NCBI GenBank assembly: GCA_031422295.1
Contig: JANOQM010000089.1
Coordinates: 22,138 to 86,137, forward strand
DNA from: JANOMH01 sp031422295
GTDB taxonomy: Bacteria; Pseudomonadota; Alphaproteobacteria; Rhodobacterales; Rhodobacteraceae
Length of the DNA stretch: 64,000 bases
Direction: 5' to 3'
The position numbers were made by a program, and so were the translations under genes. The number at the start of each line of letters is the position of its first letter. Positions within the stretch are counted from its first letter, which is position 1. The notes under the pieces were generated by a model. The model did not search any database, had not been told where the DNA came from, and worked only from the letters and a program-made list of their open reading frames with translations. Shown here one piece after another: positions 8,736 to 16,796 of this stretch.

Positions 8736-9257
8736 ATGAACTTGCGCCATATCCTGATCCATCCTGACCCGCGCCTGAAAATGGTGTGTAAACCCGTCGC
8801 CGTGGTGACGGATGATCTGCGCCGTCTTGCCGACGACATGCTGGCCACGATGTATGCGGCCCCCGGCATCGGCCTTGCCGCGCCGCAGGTCGGCGTCATG
8901 TCCCGGCTGCTGGTCATGGATTGCGTCAAGGAAGAGGGGGCAGCCCCGCGCCCGATGGTTTTGCTAAACCCTGAAGTCGTGGCTGTATCGGACGAACGCA
9001 GTATTTATGACGAGGGTTGTCTGTCGATCCCTGACCAATATGCCGAGGTTGAACGCCCTGCCGAAGTGACCGCCCGCTGGATGGACCTGAACGGCCAAGT
9101 GCAGGAAGAGCATTTCACCGGCCTGTGGGCGACCTGTGTGCAGCACGAGATTGACCATTTGAATGGCATTCTGTTCATCGACTACCTCAAACCGCTGCGC
9201 CGCCAGATGATTACCCGCAAAATGGTCAAGTTCAAACGCGATCAGGCACGGGGCTAG
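8736..9257 (+). CDS. def: peptide deformylase
   Basis: The enzyme removes the N-formyl group from new proteins. The 173-residue product has all three family motifs intact: GIGLAAPQ (44-51), EGCLSIP (93-99, metal ligand C95) and QHEIDHLNG with HEIDH at 137-141. The first gene of a def-def-def-like-fmt run, it is followed 4 bp later by the second deformylase. Confidence 0.95.
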   Translation: MNLRHILIHPDPRLKMVCKPVAVVTDDLRRLADDMLATMYAAPGIGLAAPQVGVMSRLLVMDCVKEEGAAPRPMVLLNPEVVAVSDERSIYDEGCLSIPDQYAEVERPAEVTARWMDLNGQVQEEHFTGLWATCVQHEIDHLNGILFIDYLKPLRRQMITRKMVKFKRDQARG

Positions 9258-9261
9258 CCGC

Positions 9262-9738
9262 GTGGCTGTGCGCCCCATTGTGCTGCTGGGCGATCCGATG
9301 TTGCGGGCGCGGGCGGCGGTTGTGACTGCTTTTGACTCCGACCTGAAAAACCTTGCCGCTGATCTGCTGGACACGATGTATGCCGCCCCGGGCCGAGGCC
9401 TTGCCGCGCCGCAGGTGGGCGTGTCGCAACGCCTGTTCGTGATGGATATTGGGTGGAAGGATGGTCCGCCCAATCCACAGGTGTTCGTCAATCCGCGTAT
9501 CACCGATGCGTCGGACGTGATGGTGCCGTTTACAGAAGGCTGTTTGTCGATCCCCGGCCAGACTTCCCGCGTGGCCCGGCCCGACCGGGTGGAATTGCAC
9601 TGGCAAGACCTTGATGGCGCAGCACATGTCGGCTGGTTTGACGGCTTTGCCGCGATTTGTGTCCAGCACGAGCGCGATCATCTGGACGGGATATTATGTA
9701 TCGATCTGCCCGTTGTGCCAGTGGCGACCCAGGAATGA
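9262..9738 (+). CDS. def: second peptide deformylase
   Basis: This 158-residue deformylase paralogue keeps the metal and catalytic residues: GRGLAAPQ (44-51, with Arg in the usually hydrophobic second position), EGCLSIPG with C94, and HERDH at 136-140. It should be active. It starts with GTG at 9262, giving MAVRPIVLLGDP, and ends in an ATGA overlap with the third paralogue. Confidence 0.87.
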   Translation: MAVRPIVLLGDPMLRARAAVVTAFDSDLKNLAADLLDTMYAAPGRGLAAPQVGVSQRLFVMDIGWKDGPPNPQVFVNPRITDASDVMVPFTEGCLSIPGQTSRVARPDRVELHWQDLDGAAHVGWFDGFAAICVQHERDHLDGILCIDLPVVPVATQE

Positions 9739-10229
9739 CCCGCCCCTTTGTGATGTGGCCGCATCCCTGCCTGCGCACCACCGCAGCCCCGGTGGCCGCT
9801 GTCACACCTGAAATTCGCGCCCTTTGGGCCGAGATGATTCAGGCGATGGACGCGATGCCCGGCGTGGGCTTGGCCGCCGTGCAACTGGGTATTCCGCTGG
9901 CCTTGGCCGTGGTCGATGCGTCCGATGCGCGGGGTCAAGCAATCCGCATGGCCAATCCGCAGGTCCTGCACGCCAGCATTGAATTGCGGACCCATGAAGA
10001 AGGCTCGCCCAATCTGCCCGGTGTGTCGGCGCTGATCAAACGGCCCCGCGCCGTAACCGTGCGCTATCTGAACGCGGAAGGCGTGACCGAGGATCGTGAT
10101 TTTGTCGGCCTGTGGGCCACATCGGTGCAGCACCAGATCGACCATCTGGCTGGGCGTATGTATTTTGACCGGCTGGGCCGGGTCAAGCGCGACATGCTGT
10201 TGAAACGCGCGGCGAAACGGGGGCGGTGA
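9735..10229 (+). CDS. peptide deformylase-like protein, probably inactive
   Basis: This 164-residue protein aligns along its length with the two deformylases before it, but its motifs are degenerate. GxGLAAPQ reads GVGLAAVQ (43-50). EGCLSIP reads EGSPNLPG, so the metal-binding Cys is Ser91. HEIDH reads HQIDH (133-137), so the catalytic Glu is Gln134. Loss of both a ligand and the general base predicts no deformylase activity. The frame is intact and tightly coupled to its neighbours, which argues for a retained non-catalytic role. ATG 9735 overlaps the preceding stop; fmt follows 1 bp later. Confidence 0.88.
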   Translation: MTRPFVMWPHPCLRTTAAPVAAVTPEIRALWAEMIQAMDAMPGVGLAAVQLGIPLALAVVDASDARGQAIRMANPQVLHASIELRTHEEGSPNLPGVSALIKRPRAVTVRYLNAEGVTEDRDFVGLWATSVQHQIDHLAGRMYFDRLGRVKRDMLLKRAAKRGR

Positions 10230-10230
10230 C

Positions 10231-11130
10231 ATGCGGATTGTATTCATGGGCACGCCCGACTTTTCCGTTCCGGTATTGGACGCCCTCTTGCAGGCGGGCC
10301 ATGACATTGCCTGCGTTTACAGCCAACCGCCCCGCCCCGCTGGCCGTGGCAAACAGGACCGTCCTTCGCCGGTGCAGCTGCGGGCGCAAGCCTTGGGGTT
10401 GAAAACCCGACATCCGGACAGCCTGAAAACGCGTAAGGCGCAGGCGGAGTTTTCCAGCCTGAACGCCGACATAGCGGTGGTTGTCGCCTATGGTCTGATC
10501 CTTCCCCAAGCGGTGCTGGACATGCCGACCCGTGGTTGTTTGAACATCCACGCCAGCCTTTTGCCGCGCTGGCGGGGTGCAGCCCCCATCCACCGGGCGA
10601 TCATGGCCGGAGACGCGGAAACCGGCATCTGCATCATGCAGATGGAGGCAGGGCTGGACACCGGTCCGGTGTTGCTGCGGCAGGTGTTGGCGATTGCGGC
10701 GGAGGAGACGACGGGCGGCTTGCACGACAGGCTGTCGGACTTGGGGGCCGCAATGATCGTGCAGGCGCTGGCCGAACTGGACCACTTGCGACCTGAACCG
10801 CAAAGCCTTGATAGCGTGACCTATGCTACCAAGATCGACAAGGCCGAGGCCCGTGTCGACTGGACCCTGCCCGCTGTGCAAGTTGATCGGCTGATCCGTG
10901 GCCTGTCACCCTTTCCCGGCGCGTGGTGCGATGTGGCAGGCGAGCGGGTGAAACTTCTGGGGTCACGGCTGACCGATGGCCACGGCGCACCCGGCACTGT
11001 TTTGGACGGGTTCCGAATTGCCTGTGGTGATGGAGCGGTCGAACTGACCGAAGTGCAGCGCGAAGGCAAACGCCGGATGCCGGTGGACGAGGCGCTGCGC
11101 GGACTGACGCTTGGGGCATCGCTGGCTTAA
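10231..11130 (+). CDS. fmt: methionyl-tRNA formyltransferase
   Basis: Fmt formylates initiator Met-tRNA, the step that the deformylases reverse on finished proteins. The 299-residue product starts MRIVFMGTPDFSVPVLDAL. It carries the formyl-tetrahydrofolate loop HASLLPRWRGAAPI and GDAETGICIMQMEAGLDTGP, followed by the C-terminal tRNA-binding domain. It lies in one operon with the deformylases and ends 4 nt inside the convergent regulator gene. Confidence 0.95.
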   Translation: MRIVFMGTPDFSVPVLDALLQAGHDIACVYSQPPRPAGRGKQDRPSPVQLRAQALGLKTRHPDSLKTRKAQAEFSSLNADIAVVVAYGLILPQAVLDMPTRGCLNIHASLLPRWRGAAPIHRAIMAGDAETGICIMQMEAGLDTGPVLLRQVLAIAAEETTGGLHDRLSDLGAAMIVQALAELDHLRPEPQSLDSVTYATKIDKAEARVDWTLPAVQVDRLIRGLSPFPGAWCDVAGERVKLLGSRLTDGHGAPGTVLDGFRIACGDGAVELTEVQREGKRRMPVDEALRGLTLGASLA

Positions 11131-11672
11131 AGGCTGTGCAACTTGGCCATGGGCCGGGGTGCCTCGGCGGGTTGCAAAAGGTCCTCCAGAAAAAATGCAG
11201 TCAGTTGCGCCCGGCTGGTCAAGTTGGATTTGCGGTAAACCACCGTGGCGTGCTGGCGCACCGTGGCCTCGGTGCATTGGCGCAGGGCCGCAATTTCCTG
11301 GTGCGCGAGGCCCTTTAGCATCAGCGCGGCCACATCCGCCTCAGCCTCGGTCAGGCCCCATTGGTCGAACTGCGCCGCAATCGCCTTGCTTAACCCCGTC
11401 ACATGTGCCCGCGCCGCATCGCGCCAGCGGGTGCTTTCGCGCCGGGTTTGCGCCAGATCATCCAGCAAAGACAGCCGTTCATGCCGCATGTCGCGGGTTT
11501 CAGCAGACACAAAGGCGGTCATCGACACGGCAGCGGCCAGCAGGCTCATCTCAACCGCGTCAGTGGCAAAGACCCATAGATCGAACGGCTCGGTCGAGCG
11601 CAGGTGTTCGATGGCCAGCAAAGCGCCAAACAAGGCGGCGGCAATCAGGATGAAACGGGTCTTGCGGGGCAT
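11127..11672 (-). CDS. membrane-anchored LuxR-type HTH regulator
   Basis: The 181-residue protein has two N-terminal hydrophobic helices (about 7-22 and 37-55), a charged linker (QTRRESTRWRDAA), and a C-terminal LuxR/GerE-type helix-turn-helix (about 105-170: LTEAEADVAALMLKGLAHQEIA then TEATVRQHATVVYRKSNL). It lacks an autoinducer or receiver domain, so any signal is probably sensed at the membrane. A strong hairpin and a 15-bp repeat lie in its promoter region, and the repeat recurs upstream of the next minus-strand gene. Its targets are unknown. Confidence 0.78.
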   Translation of the reverse strand: MPRKTRFILIAAALFGALLAIEHLRSTEPFDLWVFATDAVEMSLLAAAVSMTAFVSAETRDMRHERLSLLDDLAQTRRESTRWRDAARAHVTGLSKAIAAQFDQWGLTEAEADVAALMLKGLAHQEIAALRQCTEATVRQHATVVYRKSNLTSRAQLTAFFLEDLLQPAEAPRPMAKLHSL

Positions 11673-11695
11673 GGTGTATCCTTTGGTCGCAGCAT

Positions 11696-11725
11696 GATGC
11701 CACAGAACCGAGGCTCTGTGGCATC
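11696..11725. terminator. 11-bp perfect stem-loop between two minus-strand genes
   Basis: GATGCCACAGA (11696-11706) and TCTGTGGCATC (11715-11725) are exact inverted repeats around an 8-nt loop. It lies 20 bp downstream of the secreted-protein gene and 23 bp upstream of the LuxR-type gene. There is no clear T-run, so it could be a terminator or an operator. Confidence 0.55.
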
Positions 11726-11736
11726 CGGCAGATGTC
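11722..11736. promoter_or_regulatory. 15-bp shared promoter element, copy 1
   Basis: CATCCGGCAGATGTC sits 49-63 bp upstream of the LuxR-type gene start (minus strand). An identical 15-mer occurs upstream of the secreted-protein gene at 12564-12578, at a similar distance. An operator role is inferred. Confidence 0.45.
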
Positions 11737-11744
11737 GGATCAGC

Positions 11745-12500
11745 CTATTCGGTGGCGAAATACGACGCGCCACCGATGGTCTGGTTACCGGTTTCCTCGA
11801 TCGCCACAATCTCGATCTCGTACAGCGAGGCAGCATCGAAAAACAGCGCCGGGATGGTCACGGATGTGATGTGCGGCCCGACATGGATGTCGTAATTGGG
11901 CCGGGAAAACCCGTTGTCGTCGGTGTGGTTTTCCTTGTTGACCCAGACCTGATAGGCGCGAATGACAATAGGACGGCCATCCTGCGAAGTGGTCACCGGG
12001 GCCCATCCGACTATCAGATCGGCCACCGGAACCACGGGCATACCGGGGCTGTCCTCCTCGGGAACCGTCAGCGGCGTGATAATCTGCGGCATGGTCGGCA
12101 GGACGGTGGTGAACAGGGCGGCCCCGGTCAGCACCTCGCCATCGGTGCCCATGGCGCGCAGGGCATAATCGCCCTCGGACCAGGCGGCTTTCAGAGCGTC
12201 ATAGTCCCAGTCGGCATAGACCGGTTCGGTCGATTCAAAAAACACCCCGGCAATCCCCAGATCGCCCATCCGGCCCGCAGGCAGGACTTGCAGGATCAGC
12301 GTGCCAGCGGGGTCAAAGACGCACAGCTCGGTCCAGCCATGATCATCGAAATAGCCATGCACGCCGATATCGCCGTCACCGGCGTTATCTTCGACAAACA
12401 GATTGGCGTGGTTGATGGTGCGGCCCGCGACGTCGGGCACGGTGCAGTCTTGGGCCAAGGCCGGGCTGGCGAGCAGGGTCAGAAGCAGGGTCAGGCGCAT
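11745..12500 (-). CDS. secreted protein of unknown function
   Basis: The 251-residue product has a clear signal peptide (MRLTLLLTLLASPALA, cleavage before QDC). The mature part has a central CxF/C pair and a C-terminal half (about 150-251) rich in beta-strand pattern, with hydration-type motifs such as IRAYQVWVNKENH and ASLYEIEIVAIEETGNQT. This half resembles a fibronectin type III or related Ig-like fold. I do not recognise the family. It shares a 15-bp upstream element with the neighbouring LuxR-type regulator gene. Confidence 0.7.
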   Translation of the reverse strand: MRLTLLLTLLASPALAQDCTVPDVAGRTINHANLFVEDNAGDGDIGVHGYFDDHGWTELCVFDPAGTLILQVLPAGRMGDLGIAGVFFESTEPVYADWDYDALKAAWSEGDYALRAMGTDGEVLTGAALFTTVLPTMPQIITPLTVPEEDSPGMPVVPVADLIVGWAPVTTSQDGRPIVIRAYQVWVNKENHTDDNGFSRPNYDIHVGPHITSVTIPALFFDAASLYEIEIVAIEETGNQTIGGASYFATE

Positions 12501-12563
12501 GTGGAATCTCCGATGTTAAAAGGGGGTCGCTCCCTCATCTCGGCTTTCGTTGGAGCATCCGGC

Positions 12564-12578
12564 CATCCGGCAGATGTC
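12564..12578. promoter_or_regulatory. 15-bp shared promoter element, copy 2
   Basis: CATCCGGCAGATGTC here is identical to 11722-11736 and lies 64-78 bp upstream of the secreted-protein start (minus strand). A 14-bp perfect palindrome (12584-12597) lies 5 bp further upstream on the minus strand. Confidence 0.45.
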
Positions 12579-12583
12579 CATGT

Positions 12584-12597
12584 CTGACATATGTCAG
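12584..12597. promoter_or_regulatory. 14-bp perfect palindrome CTGACATATGTCAG
   Basis: The palindrome CTGACATATGTCAG spans the stop codon of the beta-lactamase-like gene and lies upstream of the secreted-protein gene. A dyad of this kind suits a dimeric regulator such as the LuxR-type protein at 11127-11672. That link is inferred from proximity. Confidence 0.4.
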
Positions 12598-13748
12598 GGA
12601 GTGGCAGGCGAAGGTGAGTGAGGCCCATGAGGTAAATCAACCAAAGGAAAAAGGTCATAGATCGTTGAATGCAGCAATTGCACCTGCGCGCCAAACCGCA
12701 CCACTACCGCGTCCGACCCCGGGATCAGATAGGCCGCCTGCCCATCGAGCCCGGTCATATAGGCAAAGGGTCCGGCAATCCCGGCACCTGGCCGGTCCAG
12801 CACATCATGCCTCAGGTGCCAGCAATAACTGCCTTGCTGGCGCACCTGCGGTAATAGATCGGGCAGGACAAAGGCGCGCCATAGGTCCGGGGGCAGGAAT
12901 GGCTCTGCCCCGCCGTTCTGCAACAGGAATTCACCCACCTTCAGCCAGTCGATCGCGCGGGCATACAGACAGCAATAGGCCGAAACCCCGTCCCCCGCCG
13001 GGGTCAGCCGCCATTGCGCCGTGGCTGCCCCGGCAGGACTCCAGATCTCGTTGGACAGGATATCGGGCAGGGGGCGGCGATAGACCGTCTCAAGCACAAG
13101 ACCCAAAAGGGCCGTGTTGGCGCTTTGGTAGTGGAACGCCCCTGTCAGCGCCGGGTCGACGCGCAGATCGGGCAGGACCGTACGGATGCCAAAGGCATGC
13201 AGCCGGGCCAGCGGCCCCCACGCCGAATACCCACCTTCGTCGTCAAGGCTTTGTGGCCCTTTCGGCGGCGCTTCGGCCATGACGAGCCCACTGGTCATGC
13301 TCAGCGCCGCGCCGACGCTAATCCCCGGCGCGGTGGGCCCAAGGATATCACGCAGGTCGGTCTCCAGCCCCACGATCTTCCCATCAGCCACCGCCCGTAG
13401 CACCAATGCACCGACCAGCGACTTGACCATCGAATAGGAATTGAGAAGGGTCTCGCGATCTACGCCTTCGCCATAAGCCTCGGCCCGCAGAACGCCATTT
13501 TGCGAAAACAGCAGGGCACGTCCGCCGCTTTCGGCCAGCCGGGTCAGCGCCTCATCGGGGGGTGGGGATGCAAGGGGCGGGTCGGTCACGACGGATGCCC
13601 CGGCGACTGGGGCGAAACGGCCCGGCGCGGGCCAGACCGCGCCGGGAAAGCCCTCGCCCACAAGCACCGCCACCTGCGGCGCACGCCACAGGATCAGCCC
13701 CGCTGAAAGCACGAGCATGGCGAGCACCCAACCAATGGCCCGCCTCAT
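12594..13748 (-). CDS. beta-lactamase-fold serine hydrolase (class C/S12 type)
   Basis: The 384-residue protein starts with an N-terminal membrane anchor or signal (about 5-22). The S-x-x-K nucleophile motif is in NSYSMVKSLVGA near residue 103, and a Y-x-S/N type motif is in FHYQSANTALLGL. The usual third box (KTG/HTG) is weak: the region reads YMTGLDGQAAYLIPG. It is probably an esterase, amidase or peptidase acting outside the cytoplasm rather than a resistance enzyme. Its ATG overlaps the rnhA stop, so it is translated with rnhA. Confidence 0.78.
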   Translation of the reverse strand: MRRAIGWVLAMLVLSAGLILWRAPQVAVLVGEGFPGAVWPAPGRFAPVAGASVVTDPPLASPPPDEALTRLAESGGRALLFSQNGVLRAEAYGEGVDRETLLNSYSMVKSLVGALVLRAVADGKIVGLETDLRDILGPTAPGISVGAALSMTSGLVMAEAPPKGPQSLDDEGGYSAWGPLARLHAFGIRTVLPDLRVDPALTGAFHYQSANTALLGLVLETVYRRPLPDILSNEIWSPAGAATAQWRLTPAGDGVSAYCCLYARAIDWLKVGEFLLQNGGAEPFLPPDLWRAFVLPDLLPQVRQQGSYCWHLRHDVLDRPGAGIAGPFAYMTGLDGQAAYLIPGSDAVVVRFGAQVQLLHSTIYDLFPLVDLPHGPHSPSPATP

Positions 13749-14215
13749 CCTTGCACGGCCTCGGGTTTGCCCGGCTTGAACGGGGCCATGCCGGCCCTTG
13801 CCAGTTCATCCGCACGTTCGTTTTCGGGATGCCCGGCATGGCCTTTGACCCATTCCCAGCGCACCTGATGGCGGGCGGCGGCGGCGTCTAGCCTTTGCCA
13901 CAGATCAACGTTCTTCAACCCGCCCTTCTTTTTCCAACCATTGCGCTTCCAGCCATGAATCCACTTGGTAATTCCGTCTTTGACATAGGCGCTGTCGGTG
14001 ATCACCGTGATCACACTGGCCCGGTCCAGCGCCTCCAGCGCATGGATCGCTGCCAGCAGTTCCATCCGGTTGTTGGTCGTATCGGCTTCTCCACCGCAAA
14101 GCTGGCGCTCTTTCACGACCGTATCACCATCGCGGGCGATCAACAGCGCGCCCCAGCCACCGGGGCCGGGGTTGCCAGAACACGCGCCGTCGGTATAGGC
14201 AAATAGATCAGCCAT
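13745..14215 (-). CDS. rnhA: ribonuclease HI
   Basis: RNase HI cuts RNA in RNA-DNA hybrids. The 156-residue protein carries the four acidic catalytic residues: D9 in YTDGACSGNPG, E52 in NNRMELLAA, D74 in TDSAYV, D136 in ERADELA. The basic handle KRNGWKKKGG (90-99) is present. It overlaps the beta-lactamase-like gene by 4 nt. Confidence 0.96.
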   Translation of the reverse strand: MADLFAYTDGACSGNPGPGGWGALLIARDGDTVVKERQLCGGEADTTNNRMELLAAIHALEALDRASVITVITDSAYVKDGITKWIHGWKRNGWKKKGGLKNVDLWQRLDAAAARHQVRWEWVKGHAGHPENERADELARAGMAPFKPGKPEAVQG

Positions 14216-14230
14216 GGTGAGGATCGGGCA

Positions 14231-14680
14231 TCAGACCACAACCGGGATGAAACTGATGATCACGAGCCCGGTCAGCAGAATGCGGAATTGCATCCACCAC
14301 GCCGGGGTCAGCCCATTGCGCCAGAAATGCCAGTCCAGCGCCAAGAGTGCCACATAACCGACGATCAGGTTGATCCCTGCCGAAACCGGCCCATCGCCGG
14401 TCATGAAAAACGCCCAAAGTGCCGGAATGACTGACAAAATATAGCCCACCGTTTCCCGATGTCCGGTCGCTTTCGCGGCAAAGCCCCACAGCACTCCGGA
14501 CATGAAGGACAGGATGATCGCACCGTAAAACAGCTGCACATAGGGCCCGATGAACCGCGGTCCAAAGGTCGAAATTCCCCAGTTTGCGGCGTCTGGGTTC
14601 AGCACTGTGACCATGCCCCACAGAAAGGGTATCAGCCCTGCCAAGCCGAGGATCAAGGCGGCGCGGGGGATCAGGGTCAT
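14231..14680 (-). CDS. DUF3429-type membrane protein
   Basis: The 149-residue protein has four to five hydrophobic helices (from about 6, 50, 78, 103 and 128) and the GAIILSFMSGVLWGF segment typical of DUF3429 proteins. The function is unknown. Its start overlaps the LysE-type gene stop by 4 nt, and rnhA begins 15 bp after its end, so the four minus-strand genes from the LysE exporter to the hydrolase form one likely operon. Confidence 0.72.
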   Translation of the reverse strand: MTLIPRAALILGLAGLIPFLWGMVTVLNPDAANWGISTFGPRFIGPYVQLFYGAIILSFMSGVLWGFAAKATGHRETVGYILSVIPALWAFFMTGDGPVSAGINLIVGYVALLALDWHFWRNGLTPAWWMQFRILLTGLVIISFIPVVV

Positions 14681-15285
14681 GCTTTTTCAAACGCCAATCG
14701 TGCGCCCAATACGGCGAATGATACGGCAAAGGCCCGTTTCATCCATGTCATCACGCCGGGAGACGCCAGAATGGCCTGCCGTCCGCTGGCGGCAATCACT
14801 GCATACAGCACGAATGTACCAAAGGTCATCGCCGAAAACCCGGCTCCCAGTTGCAGCATCGGCGCCAGCGCGGTCGCATCGCCTGCGGGCAGGAATTGCG
14901 GCAGGAAAGCCACGAAAAACAGCGGCAATTTCGGGTTCAGCGCATTTAGCAGAATGCCGCGCCAGACGATCCGGCCTGCTGATCCGCCATCGGCTGCCTC
15001 GATCGCCAGCGCGCTGGTTGATTGCAATACGGCCCATGCCATCCATAGCAAATAGGCGACCCCGGCGAATTTGATCACCTGAAACAGCACAGCACTGGTG
15101 TGCAAAACAGCCGCCAACCCCGCCATCGCGACGCCCATATGCAACACCGTCGCAATGGTGCAGCCCAGCGTTGCCCACAGCCCGGCCCGCAGGCCGCCGC
15201 CCAAGGTCATTGACAGGGTGTAGACGACGCCGATGCCGGGGGTGATGCAGACGATAAAGGCGGTCAGCAGGAACTCAGGCGACAT
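14677..15285 (-). CDS. LysE/RhtB family amino-acid exporter
   Basis: The 202-residue membrane protein has about six helices and the LysE/RhtB signature near the N-terminus (ITPGIGVVYTLSMTLGGGLRAG). ILLNALNPKLPLFFVAFLPQF sits mid-protein. Members export amino acids or derivatives such as homoserine lactone; the substrate is not determined. Start ATG at 15285 lies 10 bp downstream of the ispH stop. Confidence 0.85.
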   Translation of the reverse strand: MSPEFLLTAFIVCITPGIGVVYTLSMTLGGGLRAGLWATLGCTIATVLHMGVAMAGLAAVLHTSAVLFQVIKFAGVAYLLWMAWAVLQSTSALAIEAADGGSAGRIVWRGILLNALNPKLPLFFVAFLPQFLPAGDATALAPMLQLGAGFSAMTFGTFVLYAVIAASGRQAILASPGVMTWMKRAFAVSFAVLGARLAFEKA

Positions 15286-15295
15286 TGGATACTCC

Positions 15296-16246
15296 TTAGG
15301 CGGGCTCGCGCAACACGCGGGGCACTTTGAATTCGACGTTCTCTTTGGCGGTTTCGATCAGTTCGATAGTCACCTCAAAGCGGGATTTGAAGGCATCAAT
15401 CACCTCTTGGGTCAACACTTCGGGCGCGGATGCTCCGGCCGTAATCCCAACGGTTGTGATCCCCTGCAAGGCCCGCCAGTCGATATCGGTGGCCCGCTGG
15501 ATCAACTGGGTATAGCGGCAGCCCGCCCGTTCGCCCACTTCGACCAGCCGTTTGGTATTGGACGAATTGGGTGCGCCAATGACCAGCATGGCATCACATC
15601 GCGGGGCCATCGCCTTGACCGCCTCCTGGCGATTGGTGGTGGCGTAGCAGATGTCTTCCTTGTGCGGCCCGACAATCGCCGGAAACCGGGCTTGCAGGGC
15701 TGCGACGACTTCGGCTGTGTCATCGACGGACAATGTGGTCTGGGTGATATAGGCCAACTGCGCCGGATTGCGGACTTGCACAGATGCCACATCGGCGGCG
15801 GTTTCAACCAGCAGCACCTCGCCCAACGGCAATTGCCCCATAGTTCCAATGGTTTCGGGGTGACCGCTATGGCCGATCATGATCATTTGCAGGCCGTTTT
15901 CGGCATGCCGCGCCGCCTCGAGATGTACCTTGCTGACCAAGGGGCAGGTCGCATCGACAAACAGCATCTCGCGCGTGGCGGCCTCGGCTGGTACGGATTT
16001 CGGCACGCCATGCGCCGAAAAGATCACCGGGCGGTCGGGCGGGCAGTCGGCGAGTTCTTTGACAAACACCGCCCCTTTGGCGCGCAAACCGTCCACAACG
16101 AACTTATTATGGACGATCTCGTGCCGGACATAAACCGGCGCGCCCCATTTTTCCAAAGCCATTTCAACTATCTTGATCGCCCGGTCCACGCCTGCGCAAA
16201 ACCCGCGCGGGGCGGCGAGGAACAGGGTTAATGGCGGTTTGGTCAT
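15296..16246 (-). CDS. ispH: 4-hydroxy-3-methylbut-2-enyl diphosphate reductase
   Basis: IspH catalyses the last step of the MEP isoprenoid pathway, making IPP and DMAPP. The 316-residue protein has the three cluster cysteines C17 (RGFCAGV), C101 (DATCPLV) and C200 (EDICYAT). Active-site histidines are in HEIVHN and IGHSGHPE, with TTLSVDDT and GAPNSSNTKRL also present. Confidence 0.97.
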   Translation of the reverse strand: MTKPPLTLFLAAPRGFCAGVDRAIKIVEMALEKWGAPVYVRHEIVHNKFVVDGLRAKGAVFVKELADCPPDRPVIFSAHGVPKSVPAEAATREMLFVDATCPLVSKVHLEAARHAENGLQMIMIGHSGHPETIGTMGQLPLGEVLLVETAADVASVQVRNPAQLAYITQTTLSVDDTAEVVAALQARFPAIVGPHKEDICYATTNRQEAVKAMAPRCDAMLVIGAPNSSNTKRLVEVGERAGCRYTQLIQRATDIDWRALQGITTVGITAGASAPEVLTQEVIDAFKSRFEVTIELIETAKENVEFKVPRVLREPA

Positions 16247-16314
16247 GGCGAATGCTCCGGCTGCTCAGAAGAAGTAATGCCTGCATGGCGGATCGTCCAG
16301 CCAAACCATGCCGG

Positions 16315-16713
16315 TCAGGCCGCTGCGGGCATTACCGTGGGTTTTGGCCGGGCGGTCCATAGGATCAGCAGGCCAAGTGGCACCAGAATGACCCATTGCG
16401 GTGCGATCCAGAGGCTTTCGGTTCGCAAAACGCCATAAGCGGCAAATAGCAGGCCAACGGCCAGAGTTTGACCGCCAACCAGCCATAAAAGCGGTTTTGG
16501 GGGCAATTTCTGCAAGGACGCATAGACCAGCGCAATGGTTCCGAACGCAATGACGGCGGTGATTCCGTGCCATAATACGCTGACATACAGGTCCATTTCA
16601 GCGGTCACTGCATCAACCAGTAGGGGGCGGTGGACGGTACCCTCACCACTAAAGGTATGCAGCGCAAAGGTGCCAGCCATGCCCACGGCGGCAAGGGCGA
16701 TCAGTCGGTTCAT
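16315..16713 (-). CDS. four-helix membrane protein, TetR target candidate
   Basis: The 132-residue product has four hydrophobic helices (about 4-18, 42-60, 68-90, 97-115) and no family I can name. ATG 16713 is preceded by TAGGAG; a longer frame runs through the regulatory palindrome and is unlikely. It is transcribed divergently from the TetR gene across an 83-bp gap containing a perfect 16-bp palindrome, the usual layout for a regulator and its target. Confidence 0.7.
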   Translation of the reverse strand: MNRLIALAAVGMAGTFALHTFSGEGTVHRPLLVDAVTAEMDLYVSVLWHGITAVIAFGTIALVYASLQKLPPKPLLWLVGGQTLAVGLLFAAYGVLRTESLWIAPQWVILVPLGLLILWTARPKPTVMPAAA

Positions 16714-16731
16714 CGGGTTTCTCCTATTTTC

Positions 16732-16747
16732 CATACGGTACCGTATG
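16732..16747. promoter_or_regulatory. TetR operator candidate, perfect 16-bp palindrome
   Basis: CATACGGTACCGTATG is a perfect palindrome in the divergent promoter between the membrane protein and the TetR gene, 19 bp from the membrane-protein start. Binding by the adjacent TetR protein is inferred. Confidence 0.7.
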
Positions 16748-16774
16748 TTTGCGGCAAGGGCTTGCGTTTGGTCA

Positions 16775-16788
16775 ATACGCATCCGTAT
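16775..16788. promoter_or_regulatory. second TetR operator candidate, imperfect
   Basis: ATACGCATCCGTAT repeats the ATACG/CGTAT half-sites of the 16732-16747 palindrome with a 4-nt centre, 9 bp before the TetR start codon. It suggests autoregulation. Confidence 0.5.
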
Positions 16789-16796
16789 GGTGAGGC

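Noticed and set aside
12594..13748. Antibiotic-resistance beta-lactamase
   Set aside because: S-x-x-K is present, but the third active-site box is poor and the gene is coupled to rnhA; a general serine hydrolase is more likely.
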